This document shows, in pieces, positions 41,041 to 49,743 of a stretch of 64,000 bases of DNA. A program made the position numbers and the translations under genes. This stretch comes from Sphingopyxis sp. PET50 (lineage in GTDB: Bacteria; Pseudomonadota; Alphaproteobacteria; Sphingomonadales; Sphingomonadaceae). Each line of letters opens with the position of its first letter. Position 1 is the first letter of the stretch. The notes under the pieces were generated by a model. The model saw only the letters and a list, made by a program, of their open reading frames with translations. It made no database searches and was not told where the DNA came from. Where the stretch lies: contig NZ_CP104207.1 in NCBI RefSeq assembly GCF_025244705.1, forward strand, positions 2,852,001-2,916,000, given 5' to 3'.

Positions 41041-41274
41041 ATGGCCGACCTCACCTATGCCGTCGTTGGCGGTCCTCCCGATGATTGGCACGGCCTCAGC
41101 GTGTTCGACGCGGACGGCAACGAGATCAAGGATGTCGTCGAAGTCAACGCGGCCGAAGGCTGGCTGATCCGCCATCGCCGCAATGCTGAGGGCAACGTCT
41201 TTGTCGAAGGCGATGAAGTGGCCAAGGAGCGCATCACCGGCACGTTCACGATCAAGCGACCGAGTGAGGTCTGA
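41041..41274 (+). CDS. Hypothetical late protein
   Basis: 77 aa (DLTYAVVGGPPDDWHGLSVFDADGNEIKDVVEVNAAEGWLIRHRRN). Beta-rich, possibly a small virion or accessory protein. Starts 52 bp after the HNH stop; a 16-codon frame in between is not convincing. Confidence 0.5.
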   Translation: MADLTYAVVGGPPDDWHGLSVFDADGNEIKDVVEVNAAEGWLIRHRRNAEGNVFVEGDEVAKERITGTFTIKRPSEV

Positions 41275-41275
41275 C

Positions 41276-41659
41276 ATGGCCCGCGCCGTCGGCATTCTCC
41301 GCCTCGATCACCGGGGCTTGGACCAATGCCTTGCGACCTTTGCCAGCGTCTCGGAATCCGCCGCACACGCCCACGCTGAACTGATCGAACTCGACTTTGC
41401 CGACGGCGCCATCTGCTTTGAGGGGATGCCGCTGGTCAGCATGGGCGAGCCTCGCATCGAGGACTGGACGGTCATCTGCGAGGTCAAGCCGACCGCCGCG
41501 ATGATCCTGTTCGCTGCGTGGTTTATGAATGCCCTGCCCGCGCGTGCGACGGTGACTTGGAAGGACGGTTGGCCGCTTTTCTACTGCCCGCCGAATGATG
41601 ACCGGGATGGCGAGGATGATCCGACGCCGCTGGTTCCTGACGAATTGGTGCTGGCGTGA
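41276..41659 (+). CDS. Hypothetical late protein
   Basis: 127 aa (MARAVGILRLDHRGLDQCLATFASVSESAAHAH). Acidic C-terminus (NDDRDGEDDPTPLVPDE). No recognised domain. Leads into the methyltransferase by GTGA overlap. Confidence 0.5.
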   Translation: MARAVGILRLDHRGLDQCLATFASVSESAAHAHAELIELDFADGAICFEGMPLVSMGEPRIEDWTVICEVKPTAAMILFAAWFMNALPARATVTWKDGWPLFYCPPNDDRDGEDDPTPLVPDELVLA

Positions 41660-42207
41660 GGTGTCTCGAAATCGGCCCCGGCGCTGAGCGTTTGCCGGGC
41701 TTCGAGACGTTCAACATCGCATCGGGGCCGTTCACCGATCACGTCGGCGATGCGCGCCGTCTGCCTTTCAAGGATGGCACTTTCGCCGAAGTCTATTCCT
41801 CGCACTGCATCGAACATATCGAATGGTTCGACGTTGAGGCGACGATTGCCGAATGGGCGCGGGTAATCGCACCGGGTGGCTGGCTTGAGGTTCACACGGT
41901 TGATTCCACCTCGCTCATGCGTGCGATGCTCGAATGGGAGGAAACGGGCGAGACCAGCCGGACGGCAGGGGCGTGGAAGCGCGAGCTGCACAAGGATCAC
42001 CCCTTCGTCGCCGCGGCGGGGCGCATCCTTTGCTACGCCAAGCGCAGCGACAAGGGCGCCAACATGCACCGGGCGATCCTGACGCCGCGGTATCTGCGCG
42101 AATGCTTCGAACGGGCCGGGCTGGTCGACCTTGAAACGGTCGCGGAGCCGAAGGGCGCGAAGAAGCACAAGGGCATCAATATGGGTCTGCGGGGGAGGAA
42201 ATGCTGA
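41656..42207 (+). CDS. SAM-dependent methyltransferase (class I)
   Basis: 183 aa from GTG 41656. CLEIGPGAERLPGFETFNIA (SAM-binding motif I region), DARRLPFKDGTFAEVYSSHCIEHIEWFD (motif II/acidic) and WARVIAPGGWLEVHTVD (motif III) are as in Methyltransf_11 enzymes. The target cannot be read; neighbours suggest a sugar or surface substrate. First enzyme of the cassette between capsid and portal. Confidence 0.78.
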   Translation: MRCLEIGPGAERLPGFETFNIASGPFTDHVGDARRLPFKDGTFAEVYSSHCIEHIEWFDVEATIAEWARVIAPGGWLEVHTVDSTSLMRAMLEWEETGETSRTAGAWKRELHKDHPFVAAAGRILCYAKRSDKGANMHRAILTPRYLRECFERAGLVDLETVAEPKGAKKHKGINMGLRGRKC

Positions 42208-43049
42208 GCATCCGCACCCTGTCCGATATGGCGCGGATCATCACCGCGAACCTGCATCGGATTGACCGCACGGCATATGACTGCATCGTCGGCGTGCCTC
42301 GCTCGGGCATGATCCCGGCGAGCATCATCGCGACGCAACTGCAAATGCCGCTCGCTGACGTTGAGGGATATGGGCGGGGCATCGTTCACGGCCGCTCTGG
42401 GCGCCCGGTGGCGGCTGGCAAGCGCATCCTGCTGGTCGATGATAGCTGCAACAAGGGCGGCGCGTTCAAGCGCGCTGTGGGGCTGCTGCCGAAGGGAACG
42501 AAGGCAACCCGCCTCGCGATCTTCGGCCCCTACCAGGTCGAGCCGGAATCGGTCTGCGATATGTGGTTCGAGGTCGTCCACGGCCCGCGGATATTCGCGT
42601 GGAACTGGACGAAGCATATCCGCCTGCCGCGTTGGGGTTTCGACATGGACGGGGTTCTATGCCGCGACAACACGAAGGCCGAGAATGACGATGGGCCGCG
42701 CTACGCCGACTTTCTGGCGAACGCCGAACCGCTGTTCATCCCGCAGCGTGCGATCGGGCACATCATCACCGGACGCGCAGAGAAATATCGGCCGCAAACC
42801 GAGGCATGGCTAGCGCGGCACGGGATACAGTTTGAGAGCCTGACCATGACCCCTTGGGCGACCAAGGGCGAGCGCATGGAAGCGATGCGCGCAGCGGGCG
42901 GGCGCGGCGCGTGGAAGGCTGGGCACGCGGAAAGGCTGGGGGTCGAGATGTTTATCGAAAGTTGCCCGAAACAGGCGGGCATCATCGCGCGCGAGGCTGG
43001 CATCCCGGTCTTTTGCACGCTGTCGCAGGACGCTATTTTCCCATGCTGA
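42201..43049 (+). CDS. Phosphoribosyltransferase-HAD fusion protein
   Basis: 282 aa, GGGGGAGGAA before ATG. N-terminal PRTase fold: YDCIVGVPRSGMIPASIIA and the PRPP loop KRILLVDDSCNKGGAFKRAV. From residue about 145 a HAD-like domain: RWGFDMDGVLCRDN (nucleophile Asp), HIITGRAEKYRPQTEAWLARHG (motif II) and KAGHAERLGVEMFIESCPKQAGIIAREAG (acidic end). Two-domain enzymes like this could process nucleotide sugars or nucleobases, but the substrate is unknown. Confidence 0.78.
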   Translation: MLSIRTLSDMARIITANLHRIDRTAYDCIVGVPRSGMIPASIIATQLQMPLADVEGYGRGIVHGRSGRPVAAGKRILLVDDSCNKGGAFKRAVGLLPKGTKATRLAIFGPYQVEPESVCDMWFEVVHGPRIFAWNWTKHIRLPRWGFDMDGVLCRDNTKAENDDGPRYADFLANAEPLFIPQRAIGHIITGRAEKYRPQTEAWLARHGIQFESLTMTPWATKGERMEAMRAAGGRGAWKAGHAERLGVEMFIESCPKQAGIIAREAGIPVFCTLSQDAIFPC

Positions 43050-43693
43050 CCGTCGCGCAGGAGAACGCGCTGCTGCTTGACGAGGCGCTGAAACGCTCGA
43101 TCGGGGCCACGCGCGATCGTGACCTGGCCGCGCTCTATGAATGGATCCGCCAGAATTATGACACGGCCGCCTATGCGAAGGTGCAGGCCGACTATCGGGG
43201 CCAGATCGATCCCAAGTTCGTGGCCGTCTGCGAGCGCGTGCGCAAACTGCTCCCCGTTGCCCGCTGGCTCGGCTGGCACAAGGCGAAGAGCCTGCGCACG
43301 CTCGATCTGGGCTCGGGCGCCGGGCATATGGGTCTCATCGCCAATTATTACGGGCACAGCGCCGAAGGGCTGGACTGTTATGCGCTCTATGACGGCCTGC
43401 GCGCATTCTGGCGTCAACCGGCGATCGATCACCGGATCGAGGCGGGGCAACCCCTGCCAGTCGGGCGCTATCATTCGATCACGTCCATCCTGACCAACTA
43501 TGGCCGCGACTGGTCGATCGGCGCGTGGGATGAATTTATCGGCCGCATCCTTGCTGACCATCTCGAACCCGGTGGCGAATTCGTGATCAGCTTCCCCGGC
43601 GATCCGAACCTGCCGGCGCGGCTGCACCTTCGCAAACGGGCCTCGCGAATCGAGGGCCGACATATGTTTTTCAGGCGGGAGAATGCGCGGTGA
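43043..43693 (+). CDS. SAM-dependent methyltransferase (class I)
   Basis: 216 aa from ATG 43043. SLRTLDLGSGAGHMGLIANYYGHSAEGLDC is motif I with the acidic end of strand 2, and HLEPGGEFVISFPGD motif III. The N-terminal helical 80 residues (YEWIRQNYDTAAYAKVQADYRGQI) are probably a substrate-binding cap. Different from the methyltransferase at 41656. Overlaps the PRTase-HAD gene by 7 bp. Confidence 0.75.
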   Translation: MLTVAQENALLLDEALKRSIGATRDRDLAALYEWIRQNYDTAAYAKVQADYRGQIDPKFVAVCERVRKLLPVARWLGWHKAKSLRTLDLGSGAGHMGLIANYYGHSAEGLDCYALYDGLRAFWRQPAIDHRIEAGQPLPVGRYHSITSILTNYGRDWSIGAWDEFIGRILADHLEPGGEFVISFPGDPNLPARLHLRKRASRIEGRHMFFRRENAR

Positions 43694-44427
43694 CGATCAT
43701 CTCGCTGGTGATGCCCTATTATCGCAACCCAGGGCAACTTTCCCTGCAATACGCCGAGATGACGCGCTGGACGAAGATGGCCAAGGCGCAGATCGAGGTC
43801 ATCATCGTCGACGATGGCTCGCCCGAACCCGCGATCGACGTTGAGCGGCCCGAGGGGCTGCCGGCGCTCCGCATCTATCGGGTGCTGGAGGATCGGCCTT
43901 GGTTCCAAAATGGCGCGCGAAACATCGCGGCGCATGAGGCCAAGGGCACTTGGTTAATCTCGACCGACATTGACCATGTGCTGACGGCTGAGAACGCGGA
44001 CGCGCTGCTGAAGCGAATGCACCGGCTCGATCCTGAGACGGCCTATATGCTGCACCGCGTGGAAGCGGACACCGGCCTGCCGACGCTCAACTCCAATGGC
44101 CAGCGCAAGCCGCACCCCAACAGCTTCGTGATGACCCGCGACATGTATTGGCGGCTGGGCGGCTATGACGAGTGGTTCACCGGAATTTACGGGACGGACA
44201 GCATGTGGCGCGCCCGCCTCTATGCCGTCGCCAAGCAGGGGTTCCTGAAGCACGTCGCACTGACGCGCTATTGGCGCGACCTTGTTCCGGACGCATCGAC
44301 CACGACGCTGCCGCGGAAGGAGGGGCGCGTTCCCGGCGAGAAAGAGGCAATCGCTTTGGCGAAAAAGGCGGCGGGCAAGGAGGATGAAATCCTGTCCCTG
44401 TCGGCTGAATACGAAAGGGCGCTGTGA
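43690..44427 (+). CDS. Family 2-like glycosyltransferase
   Basis: 245 aa from GTG 43690. ISLVMPYYRNPGQLSLQYAEM, EVIIVDDGSPEP (the DDGS of GT2), NGARNIAAHEAKGTWLISTDIDHVL (D-x-D) and GGYDEWFTGIYGTDSMWRARL (acceptor region) are complete. Transfers a sugar from a nucleotide donor, cytosolic. Target could be capsid, DNA or a cell-surface glycan. Confidence 0.85.
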   Translation: MTIISLVMPYYRNPGQLSLQYAEMTRWTKMAKAQIEVIIVDDGSPEPAIDVERPEGLPALRIYRVLEDRPWFQNGARNIAAHEAKGTWLISTDIDHVLTAENADALLKRMHRLDPETAYMLHRVEADTGLPTLNSNGQRKPHPNSFVMTRDMYWRLGGYDEWFTGIYGTDSMWRARLYAVAKQGFLKHVALTRYWRDLVPDASTTTLPRKEGRVPGEKEAIALAKKAAGKEDEILSLSAEYERAL

Positions 44428-44972
44428 TGGAGCGTTGGCTGCCGGTCGTTGGCTATGAGGGCCATTATGAGGTGTCGGACCTTGGGCGAGTGCGGAGCAT
44501 CGCCCGCGTAATAACACGAACGATGCGAGATGGTTCGGTTCAGCATCAGCGCCAGCCTGAAAAGATCATGAGGCAGTCAACGCATGGCGACCAATGGTAT
44601 GCCCGCGTCACGCTTTGCGTCGATTACCAAAGAAAGACGATTTCGGTTCACACTCTGGTCTTGGAGGCGTTCGTCGGCCCGGCGCCGGATGGGATGGAGT
44701 GCAGGCACCTAGATGGGAACTTGTTAAACGCCCGGCTTGAGAATCTGGAGTGGGGGACGCATCTCGAGAACGAAAACGATAAAGATGTCCACGGGACGCG
44801 AGTGTTCGGATCGCGCATCGGGACATCCGTTCTCAATGAACGCTCGATAAAATATATTCGCGCCCAGTATGCTCGCGGCAAAAAGCAGCGGCATTTGGCT
44901 TCGATGTTCAGCGTGAGCCCTGCAACAATTAACCGTGTCGTGCATCGGCAATGCTGGAAGCGTGTCGCGTGA
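44427..44972 (+). CDS. NUMOD4-HNH homing endonuclease between two glycosyltransferases
   Basis: 181 aa. WLPVVGYEGHYEVSDLGRVRSI is a NUMOD4 motif, VHTLVLEAFVGPAPDGMECRHLDGNLLNARLENLEWGTHLEN the HNH core, and ERSIKYIRAQYARGKKQRHLASMFSVSPATINRVV a C-terminal HTH. It begins at the TGA of the first glycosyltransferase (TGATG) and ends in GTGA with the next gene, so it slots exactly into what was probably a direct GTGA junction. Confidence 0.87.
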   Translation: MERWLPVVGYEGHYEVSDLGRVRSIARVITRTMRDGSVQHQRQPEKIMRQSTHGDQWYARVTLCVDYQRKTISVHTLVLEAFVGPAPDGMECRHLDGNLLNARLENLEWGTHLENENDKDVHGTRVFGSRIGTSVLNERSIKYIRAQYARGKKQRHLASMFSVSPATINRVVHRQCWKRVA

Positions 44973-45679
44973 TTTCGATCATCTTCTGGCTGTGGAAACA
45001 GGAAAAGACCCGCACCCTCTACACGGCAAACCATGTGAACATCGCTGCCGCGATGGTGCGCCGCAACCTCTCGATGCCGCACCGCATCGCCTGCGTCACA
45101 GACATGCCGGAGGGGATCGACCGGAGTGTCGAGATCATCACCCCGCCGGGTGATTTTCTGGACATCGCCAACCCGCGTTGGACCAACGGGCGCCCGCAGT
45201 GCTACCGGCGCTTGTCGATGTTCCGCAGGGATGCGGCTGGGATATTTGGCGAGCGGTTCGTAAGCATGGATTTAGATGCGGTCATCGGTGGCCCGCTCGA
45301 TCCGCTGTTCGACCGGGATGATGACCTTGTGCTGTTCAAGGGTACGGTGCGCGGACGTCCATACAACGGATCGATGCTCCTGATGACGGCGGGCTGTCGG
45401 CCGCAGGTTTACGAGGATTTCAATCAGGAAGCCGCGCTGGAATCGGGTCGCCTGTTTTGCGGGTCCGATCAAGCTTGGTTGATGCATAAGCTCGGGCCGG
45501 ATGAGAAAGTCTGGGACGAGCGCGACGGGGTTTACTGGTTCGGTGGGGCTTACAATCGCCGTCGAATGGTTCCGCCGCGCGTCCTGTTCTTCCCCGGCTC
45601 GCTCAAGCCTTGGGACGCCGCGAAGGTCGATCGCTTTACGCGCGATCACTACCGCATGGATATGATGGAGGCCGCATGA
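44969..45679 (+). CDS. Glycosyltransferase-like protein
   Basis: 236 aa from GTG 44969. HRIACVTDMPEGIDRSVEII, CYRRLSMFRRDAAGIFGERFVSMDLDAVIGGPLDPLF (a D-x-D in FVSMDLDAVI) and NGSMLLMTAG ... GSDQAWLMHKL follow the order of GT-A enzymes seen in phages and LPS loci. The V-T-D and D-L-D motifs are intact. Works with the GT2 enzyme upstream. ATGA overlap with the portal gene. Confidence 0.75.
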   Translation: MISIIFWLWKQEKTRTLYTANHVNIAAAMVRRNLSMPHRIACVTDMPEGIDRSVEIITPPGDFLDIANPRWTNGRPQCYRRLSMFRRDAAGIFGERFVSMDLDAVIGGPLDPLFDRDDDLVLFKGTVRGRPYNGSMLLMTAGCRPQVYEDFNQEAALESGRLFCGSDQAWLMHKLGPDEKVWDERDGVYWFGGAYNRRRMVPPRVLFFPGSLKPWDAAKVDRFTRDHYRMDMMEAA

Positions 45680-47034
45680 AAATCCTCGGCTTCGACATCA
45701 CGCGCACGAAGGCCGCACTGTCCCCGCCGGACAATCGCGGCTGGTATCGCATCCTCGAATCTTTCGGAGGGGCGTGGCAGCGGAACGTGGAGGTCAACCA
45801 CGAATCGGTGCTGGCCAATTCGGCGGTTTTCGCGTGCATGACGTTGATCGCATCCGACATTGCCAAGCTGCGCGTGAAACTCGTCCAGCAGACGAAGGAC
45901 GGCATCTGGGAAGAAACGTCCCGCCCGGCATATTCGCCGGTGCTGCGGAAGCCGAACCATTTCCAGACGCGCATCCAGTTTTTCGAAAGCTGGGTGCTGT
46001 CGAAATTGAGCCGGGGAAACACTTACGTCCTGAAAAAGCGGGATAACCGGCGCGTCGTCGTCGGCTTGTATGTCCTCGATCCGAACCGCACGAAGCCGAT
46101 GATCGCGCCGAACGGCGACATCTATTACCAACTCTCGACCGACAACATCGCGGGCATCGAAGAGAGCCAGGTGATGGTTCCGGCGTCGGAGATCATCCAC
46201 GACAGGTTCAATTGCATGTTCCACCCGCTCGTGGGTCTTTCGCCGATCTTCGCCAGTGGCCTCGCCGCGACGCAGGGTCTCAAAATTCAGGAAAACAGCA
46301 CCAATTTCTTCGCGAATGCGTCGAAGCCGGGTGGCCTGTTGATCGCGCCGGGACGGATTGACCCCGACAACGCGGCTCGCCTGAAGGAAACTTGGGAGAC
46401 CAATTACACCGGCAAGAACGCTGGCCGAATTGCGGTCTTGGGCGATGGCATGTCCTTCACGCCGCTGACCGTCGACCCGATCGATTCCCAGATGATCGAG
46501 CAGCTCAAGTGGACTGCCGAGGTCATTTGCTCGACATTTCACGTCCCTTCATTTCTGGTCGGCGTCGGGCAAGAGCCAGCGGCGGGCGGCGTTCAGGACC
46601 GGACGCTTCGCTATTATACGCAGGCATTGCAGGTCCACATCGAGGCCATCGAAATCCTGTTGGACGAAGGGCTTGGGACCGGCGAAAAGCTTGGGACCGA
46701 ATTCGATCTGGACACCCTGCTTCGCATGGACGGCGCGAGCCAGATGGAGATGCTGAAAAACTCGGCGGGCATTCTGTCGCCGAACGAGCAGCGCGCCAAA
46801 CTGGACAAGCCGAAGGTCGAGGGCGGCGAAAGCCCCATGGTCCAACAGCAGAACTATAGCCTCTCGGCTCTGGCCAAGCGCGATGCGAAGGACGACCCGT
46901 TCGCCAAGGATGCTGCACCCGCAGCCCCGACGCCCGCCAACGAAAACGAGCCGACCGATGCAGAGCGTGCCGCCGCGCGCGCGGGCCAACGAGCGCTACT
47001 GCGCGAAAAGACCATGGAGCGTTTGAATGCTTGA
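45676..47034 (+). CDS. HK97-family portal protein
   Basis: 452 aa. NSAVFACMTLIASDIAKLRVKLVQ, FFESWVLSKLSRGNTYVLKKRD, SEIIHDRFNCMFHPLVGLSPIFASG and STFHVPSFLVGVGQEPAAGGVQDRTLRYYTQAL are typical of HK97-type portals. The Gln/Pro/Ala-rich tail is disordered. In most HK97-like phages portal lies before protease and capsid; here it comes about 5.8 kb after capsid, behind the glycosyltransferase cassette. Confidence 0.9.
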   Translation: MKILGFDITRTKAALSPPDNRGWYRILESFGGAWQRNVEVNHESVLANSAVFACMTLIASDIAKLRVKLVQQTKDGIWEETSRPAYSPVLRKPNHFQTRIQFFESWVLSKLSRGNTYVLKKRDNRRVVVGLYVLDPNRTKPMIAPNGDIYYQLSTDNIAGIEESQVMVPASEIIHDRFNCMFHPLVGLSPIFASGLAATQGLKIQENSTNFFANASKPGGLLIAPGRIDPDNAARLKETWETNYTGKNAGRIAVLGDGMSFTPLTVDPIDSQMIEQLKWTAEVICSTFHVPSFLVGVGQEPAAGGVQDRTLRYYTQALQVHIEAIEILLDEGLGTGEKLGTEFDLDTLLRMDGASQMEMLKNSAGILSPNEQRAKLDKPKVEGGESPMVQQQNYSLSALAKRDAKDDPFAKDAAPAAPTPANENEPTDAERAAARAGQRALLREKTMERLNA

Positions 47035-48214
47035 CCTCGACGACATCGCCGACGTCGTTTCGAGCGCCGTCAAGGCCGCGACTGCACCGTTGATCGCGCG
47101 CAATGCCGAATTGGAAGCCGGTAATGCCGCACTCGAAAAGCGCCTTGCGGCCCTAGAAGCCCGCGAACTGCCGAGCGTCGCCGGACTGGCCAGCGTTGAT
47201 ACCGTGCGCGAACTGCCGAACCTTGAGGGCTATGTGACCGACGAAAGCGTTAAGACCCTCGTCACCGACGCCGTTTCAGCCGCCATTGCCGAAATCCCGG
47301 CCCCACTGGATGGAAAGAGCGTCGAACCGGAACAAGTGCAGGCGATGGTCGATAAGGCCGTGGCGGCGCTCCCCGAACCCAAGCGAGGCGAAAAGGGACT
47401 TGGCATCAAAGACCTCCTGATCGACCGCGAGGGCCAGTTGGTCGCCACGTTCGAGGACGGCAGCACGAAGGCGCTGGGCCGGGTCGTCGGCAAGGACGCG
47501 GAACCGCTGCCAGTCGATCCCGAGCAGCTTGCCGGTGTCGTGCGCGCGGAGGTCGAGAAGGCCGTCGCTGCCCTGCCCGCTCCCGAGCCTATCATGGTCG
47601 AACCCCGCGAAGTCGATATGGATGCCTTGCGCGAGATCGTCGACGAGCTGGCGCAACAGTCGGTGAGCGAGCAGCTTCCCGATGCGATCAAGGGAATCCC
47701 GGTTCCCGAAGCGCCTGCCCCCATTGAGCCGGACATGGAGGCGATCGGCAAGATGATCGCGGATGGCGTAGCGAAAGCGGTCGGCGAATTGCCCGAGCCG
47801 AAGAAGGGTGACGATGGCGTTGGCGTCGCTGGCGCATTGATCGACAAGGAAGGCCATCTGGTCCTGACGACGAGCGACGGGCGGACGCATGACCTTGGGC
47901 TTGTCGTGGGCAAGGACGGAAAACCCGGCGAGACCTTCACCCTCGACGATTTCGACATCGAACAGACCGATGAGCGGACGCTGGAATTCAAATTCCTCAA
48001 CGGCAACATGATGCACAGTTTCGAGCTGGAATTCCCCGTCCCGATCTTCCGCGAGGCCTATAAGGAAGGCCGGGAATATCGAAAGGGCGACATGGTTGTC
48101 TGGGGCGGCAGTCTCTGGGCAGCCACGAAGGACACAGGCGCGAAGCCCGACACGCCCGACAGCGGCTGGATGATCGCTGCGCGCCGCGGTCGTGATGCGA
48201 AGCCACCGAAATGA
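47027..48214 (+). CDS. Portal-adjacent protein with C-terminal carbohydrate-binding-like module
   Basis: 395 aa. N-terminal coiled coil (LIARNAELEAGNAALEKRLAALEARE), then three related segments of the form (LGIKDLLIDREGQLVATFEDGSTKALGRVVGKD; VGVAGALIDKEGHLVLTTSDGRTHDLGLVVGKD). The C-terminus, REAYKEGREYRKGDMVVWGGSLWAATKDTGAKPDTPDSGW, resembles a CBM5/12 chitin-binding-type fold. Perhaps a head decoration or fibre that touches glycans. Overlaps the portal stop by 8 bp. Confidence 0.68.
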   Translation: MLDLDDIADVVSSAVKAATAPLIARNAELEAGNAALEKRLAALEARELPSVAGLASVDTVRELPNLEGYVTDESVKTLVTDAVSAAIAEIPAPLDGKSVEPEQVQAMVDKAVAALPEPKRGEKGLGIKDLLIDREGQLVATFEDGSTKALGRVVGKDAEPLPVDPEQLAGVVRAEVEKAVAALPAPEPIMVEPREVDMDALREIVDELAQQSVSEQLPDAIKGIPVPEAPAPIEPDMEAIGKMIADGVAKAVGELPEPKKGDDGVGVAGALIDKEGHLVLTTSDGRTHDLGLVVGKDGKPGETFTLDDFDIEQTDERTLEFKFLNGNMMHSFELEFPVPIFREAYKEGREYRKGDMVVWGGSLWAATKDTGAKPDTPDSGWMIAARRGRDAKPPK

Positions 48215-48495
48215 GCGTTTCCCTTCAGATGGCGAAGGACCAGATCAGGGTCCGCCACAATGACGAGGACGCGCTTATCATGGGCTATGTTGTCGCATCG
48301 CTGGCATGGCTGGAGCGATACTGCGGCGACAACTACGATGTCTACGCGCCCGAACTTGATCAGGCGCAGCTTCTGCTGATCGCGCATTGGTATGAAAACC
48401 GTTCGACCGTGGATTCGGGTAACGTCATCCCGCGCGAAATCCCCTTCGCCGTTGAGGCGCTGGCCGGGCCGTTCCGGCTGCCGACGATCGCATGA
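48211..48495 (+). CDS. Head-tail connector (gp6-like)
   Basis: 94 aa, helical. SLQMAKDQIRVRHNDEDALIMGYVVASLAWLERYCG matches the DNA-packaging/head-tail connector family of HK97 gp6, which sits on the portal ring. ATGA overlap upstream. Confidence 0.82.
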   Translation: MSVSLQMAKDQIRVRHNDEDALIMGYVVASLAWLERYCGDNYDVYAPELDQAQLLLIAHWYENRSTVDSGNVIPREIPFAVEALAGPFRLPTIA

Positions 48496-48815
48496 CGACG
48501 GCCGGGCGGAGGGATAACCTCGTCACCCTGCAACGCTATGCGGCGACGCAGGACGAATATGGCGAGGAAATCCAGACGTGGACCGATCTCGGCAAGGAAT
48601 GGGCTGCAACCTTCTACGGCAACGGAACCGAACGCCGCGAAGCCGCAAAGGAACAGGGCGAGCAAGCGGCGACGTTCAATGTCCGCTCCAATGCGTTGAC
48701 GCGCGGGCTGATGATCCGCGACCGCATCGTGTTCGACGGTGACAATTGGGATATTGTGTCGACCAGCCCGATCAGGCGCGCCGAGATCGACCTTGTAGCG
48801 AAGCGATCGACCTGA
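48492..48815 (+). CDS. Head closure protein (gp16/phage_H_T_join-like)
   Basis: 107 aa. RRDNLVTLQRYAATQDEYGEEIQTWTDLGKEWAAT and MIRDRIVFDGDNWDIVSTSPI follow the head-tail joining family pattern. Stops DNA leaking and joins the tail. Confidence 0.82.
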   Translation: MTTAGRRDNLVTLQRYAATQDEYGEEIQTWTDLGKEWAATFYGNGTERREAAKEQGEQAATFNVRSNALTRGLMIRDRIVFDGDNWDIVSTSPIRRAEIDLVAKRST

Positions 48816-49279
48816 TGGCCCGCGAAACGTTCAAGATGACCGGCTTCCGAGAACTAGAGCGAGCACTTGCTGAAGACCTCCCACGCGCGACGGCGCGCAA
48901 TGTCCTACGCCGGACAGCGACAAAGTCGATGGAGCGCATCCGAACGAAGATGGAGCAATTGGCGCCGAAGGACGAAGGCGACCTTGCCGGCAGCATGAAG
49001 ACGCAGAATGTCACGGCCAAGCGCGCGCGCGGATCGGTGCGCTTCGATCGGTCGTCCGGCGTTCAGGTGATGACCGGCCCCGCGCCCGAGGGTCAGTTGA
49101 ACCGTTCGAACGCAGGCTGGCAGGAAGAGGGCACGGTCGAAATGTCGCCGAACCCTTATGCCCGCCCCGCCGCTGACAGCGAGGGCGAGGCCGTCATCAA
49201 AGAGGTTCGCGACACGCTGGCCGACGAAGTGAACAAGGCGAAGGCGCGCATTGCGCGGAAGGCTGCGAAGGGGCGCTGA
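48815..49279 (+). CDS. HK97 gp10-like tail-completion protein
   Basis: 154 aa from ATG 48815 (TGATG). FKMTGFRELERALAEDLPRATARNVLRRTATKSMERIRTKMEQLAP, then GWQEEGTVEMSPNPYARPAADSE, are characteristic of HK97 gp10. Confidence 0.82.
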   Translation: MARETFKMTGFRELERALAEDLPRATARNVLRRTATKSMERIRTKMEQLAPKDEGDLAGSMKTQNVTAKRARGSVRFDRSSGVQVMTGPAPEGQLNRSNAGWQEEGTVEMSPNPYARPAADSEGEAVIKEVRDTLADEVNKAKARIARKAAKGR

Positions 49280-49280
49280 C

Positions 49281-49685
49281 ATGGCCGACTTCGCAACCGC
49301 CTTCCATGACCGAGTGATTGGGAATGGGGCGGTTGCGGCTGACCTTGGAACGCAACTCTATGGGGGCGTTGTGGGGCAAAAGGCCGTCCTCCCATATGCG
49401 CGATACCACATCATCAGCGATCCGCGCCCGGAGCACTTGAAAGGTTATCAAGGATCGCGGCGCACTCGGATTCAGGTCAGCATTTTCGCCAAATCCTTCG
49501 GGGACGCGAAGCGGATCGGATCGAACATAGTGAAGGCCCTCGACGCGCCATGGTCGGCAACAGGTGGCCGGGTCGGCAGGGTCAAATGCGAAGGCCCGCG
49601 CGAGGGGCAAGGCGACGACACGCCGAACGGCTTCATCCATCACCAGATCGTCGAAGCGATCATGGAGCACACCTTCGCAGATTAG
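49281..49685 (+). CDS. DUF3168-like tail terminator protein
   Basis: 134 aa from ATG 49281. FHDRVIGNGAVAADLGTQLYGGVVGQKAVLPYARYHIISD, then RTRIQVSIFAKSFGDAKRIGSNIVKAL, fit the DUF3168 tail-completion family at the expected place before the tail tube. Caps the tail tube. Confidence 0.75.
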   Translation: MADFATAFHDRVIGNGAVAADLGTQLYGGVVGQKAVLPYARYHIISDPRPEHLKGYQGSRRTRIQVSIFAKSFGDAKRIGSNIVKALDAPWSATGGRVGRVKCEGPREGQGDDTPNGFIHHQIVEAIMEHTFAD

Positions 49686-49743
49686 AATTCGCGCCAGCTT
49701 GGACCGGCTGGCCGTGCAGGCTTCAGGTCCGTTCGTTCAACCC

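Noticed and set aside
47230..48016. Two overlapping minus-strand frames opposite the portal-adjacent gene
   Set aside because: Ser/Thr/Pro-rich or Arg/His-rich shadow without a ribosome site; the plus frame has internal repeats and a recognisable end module.
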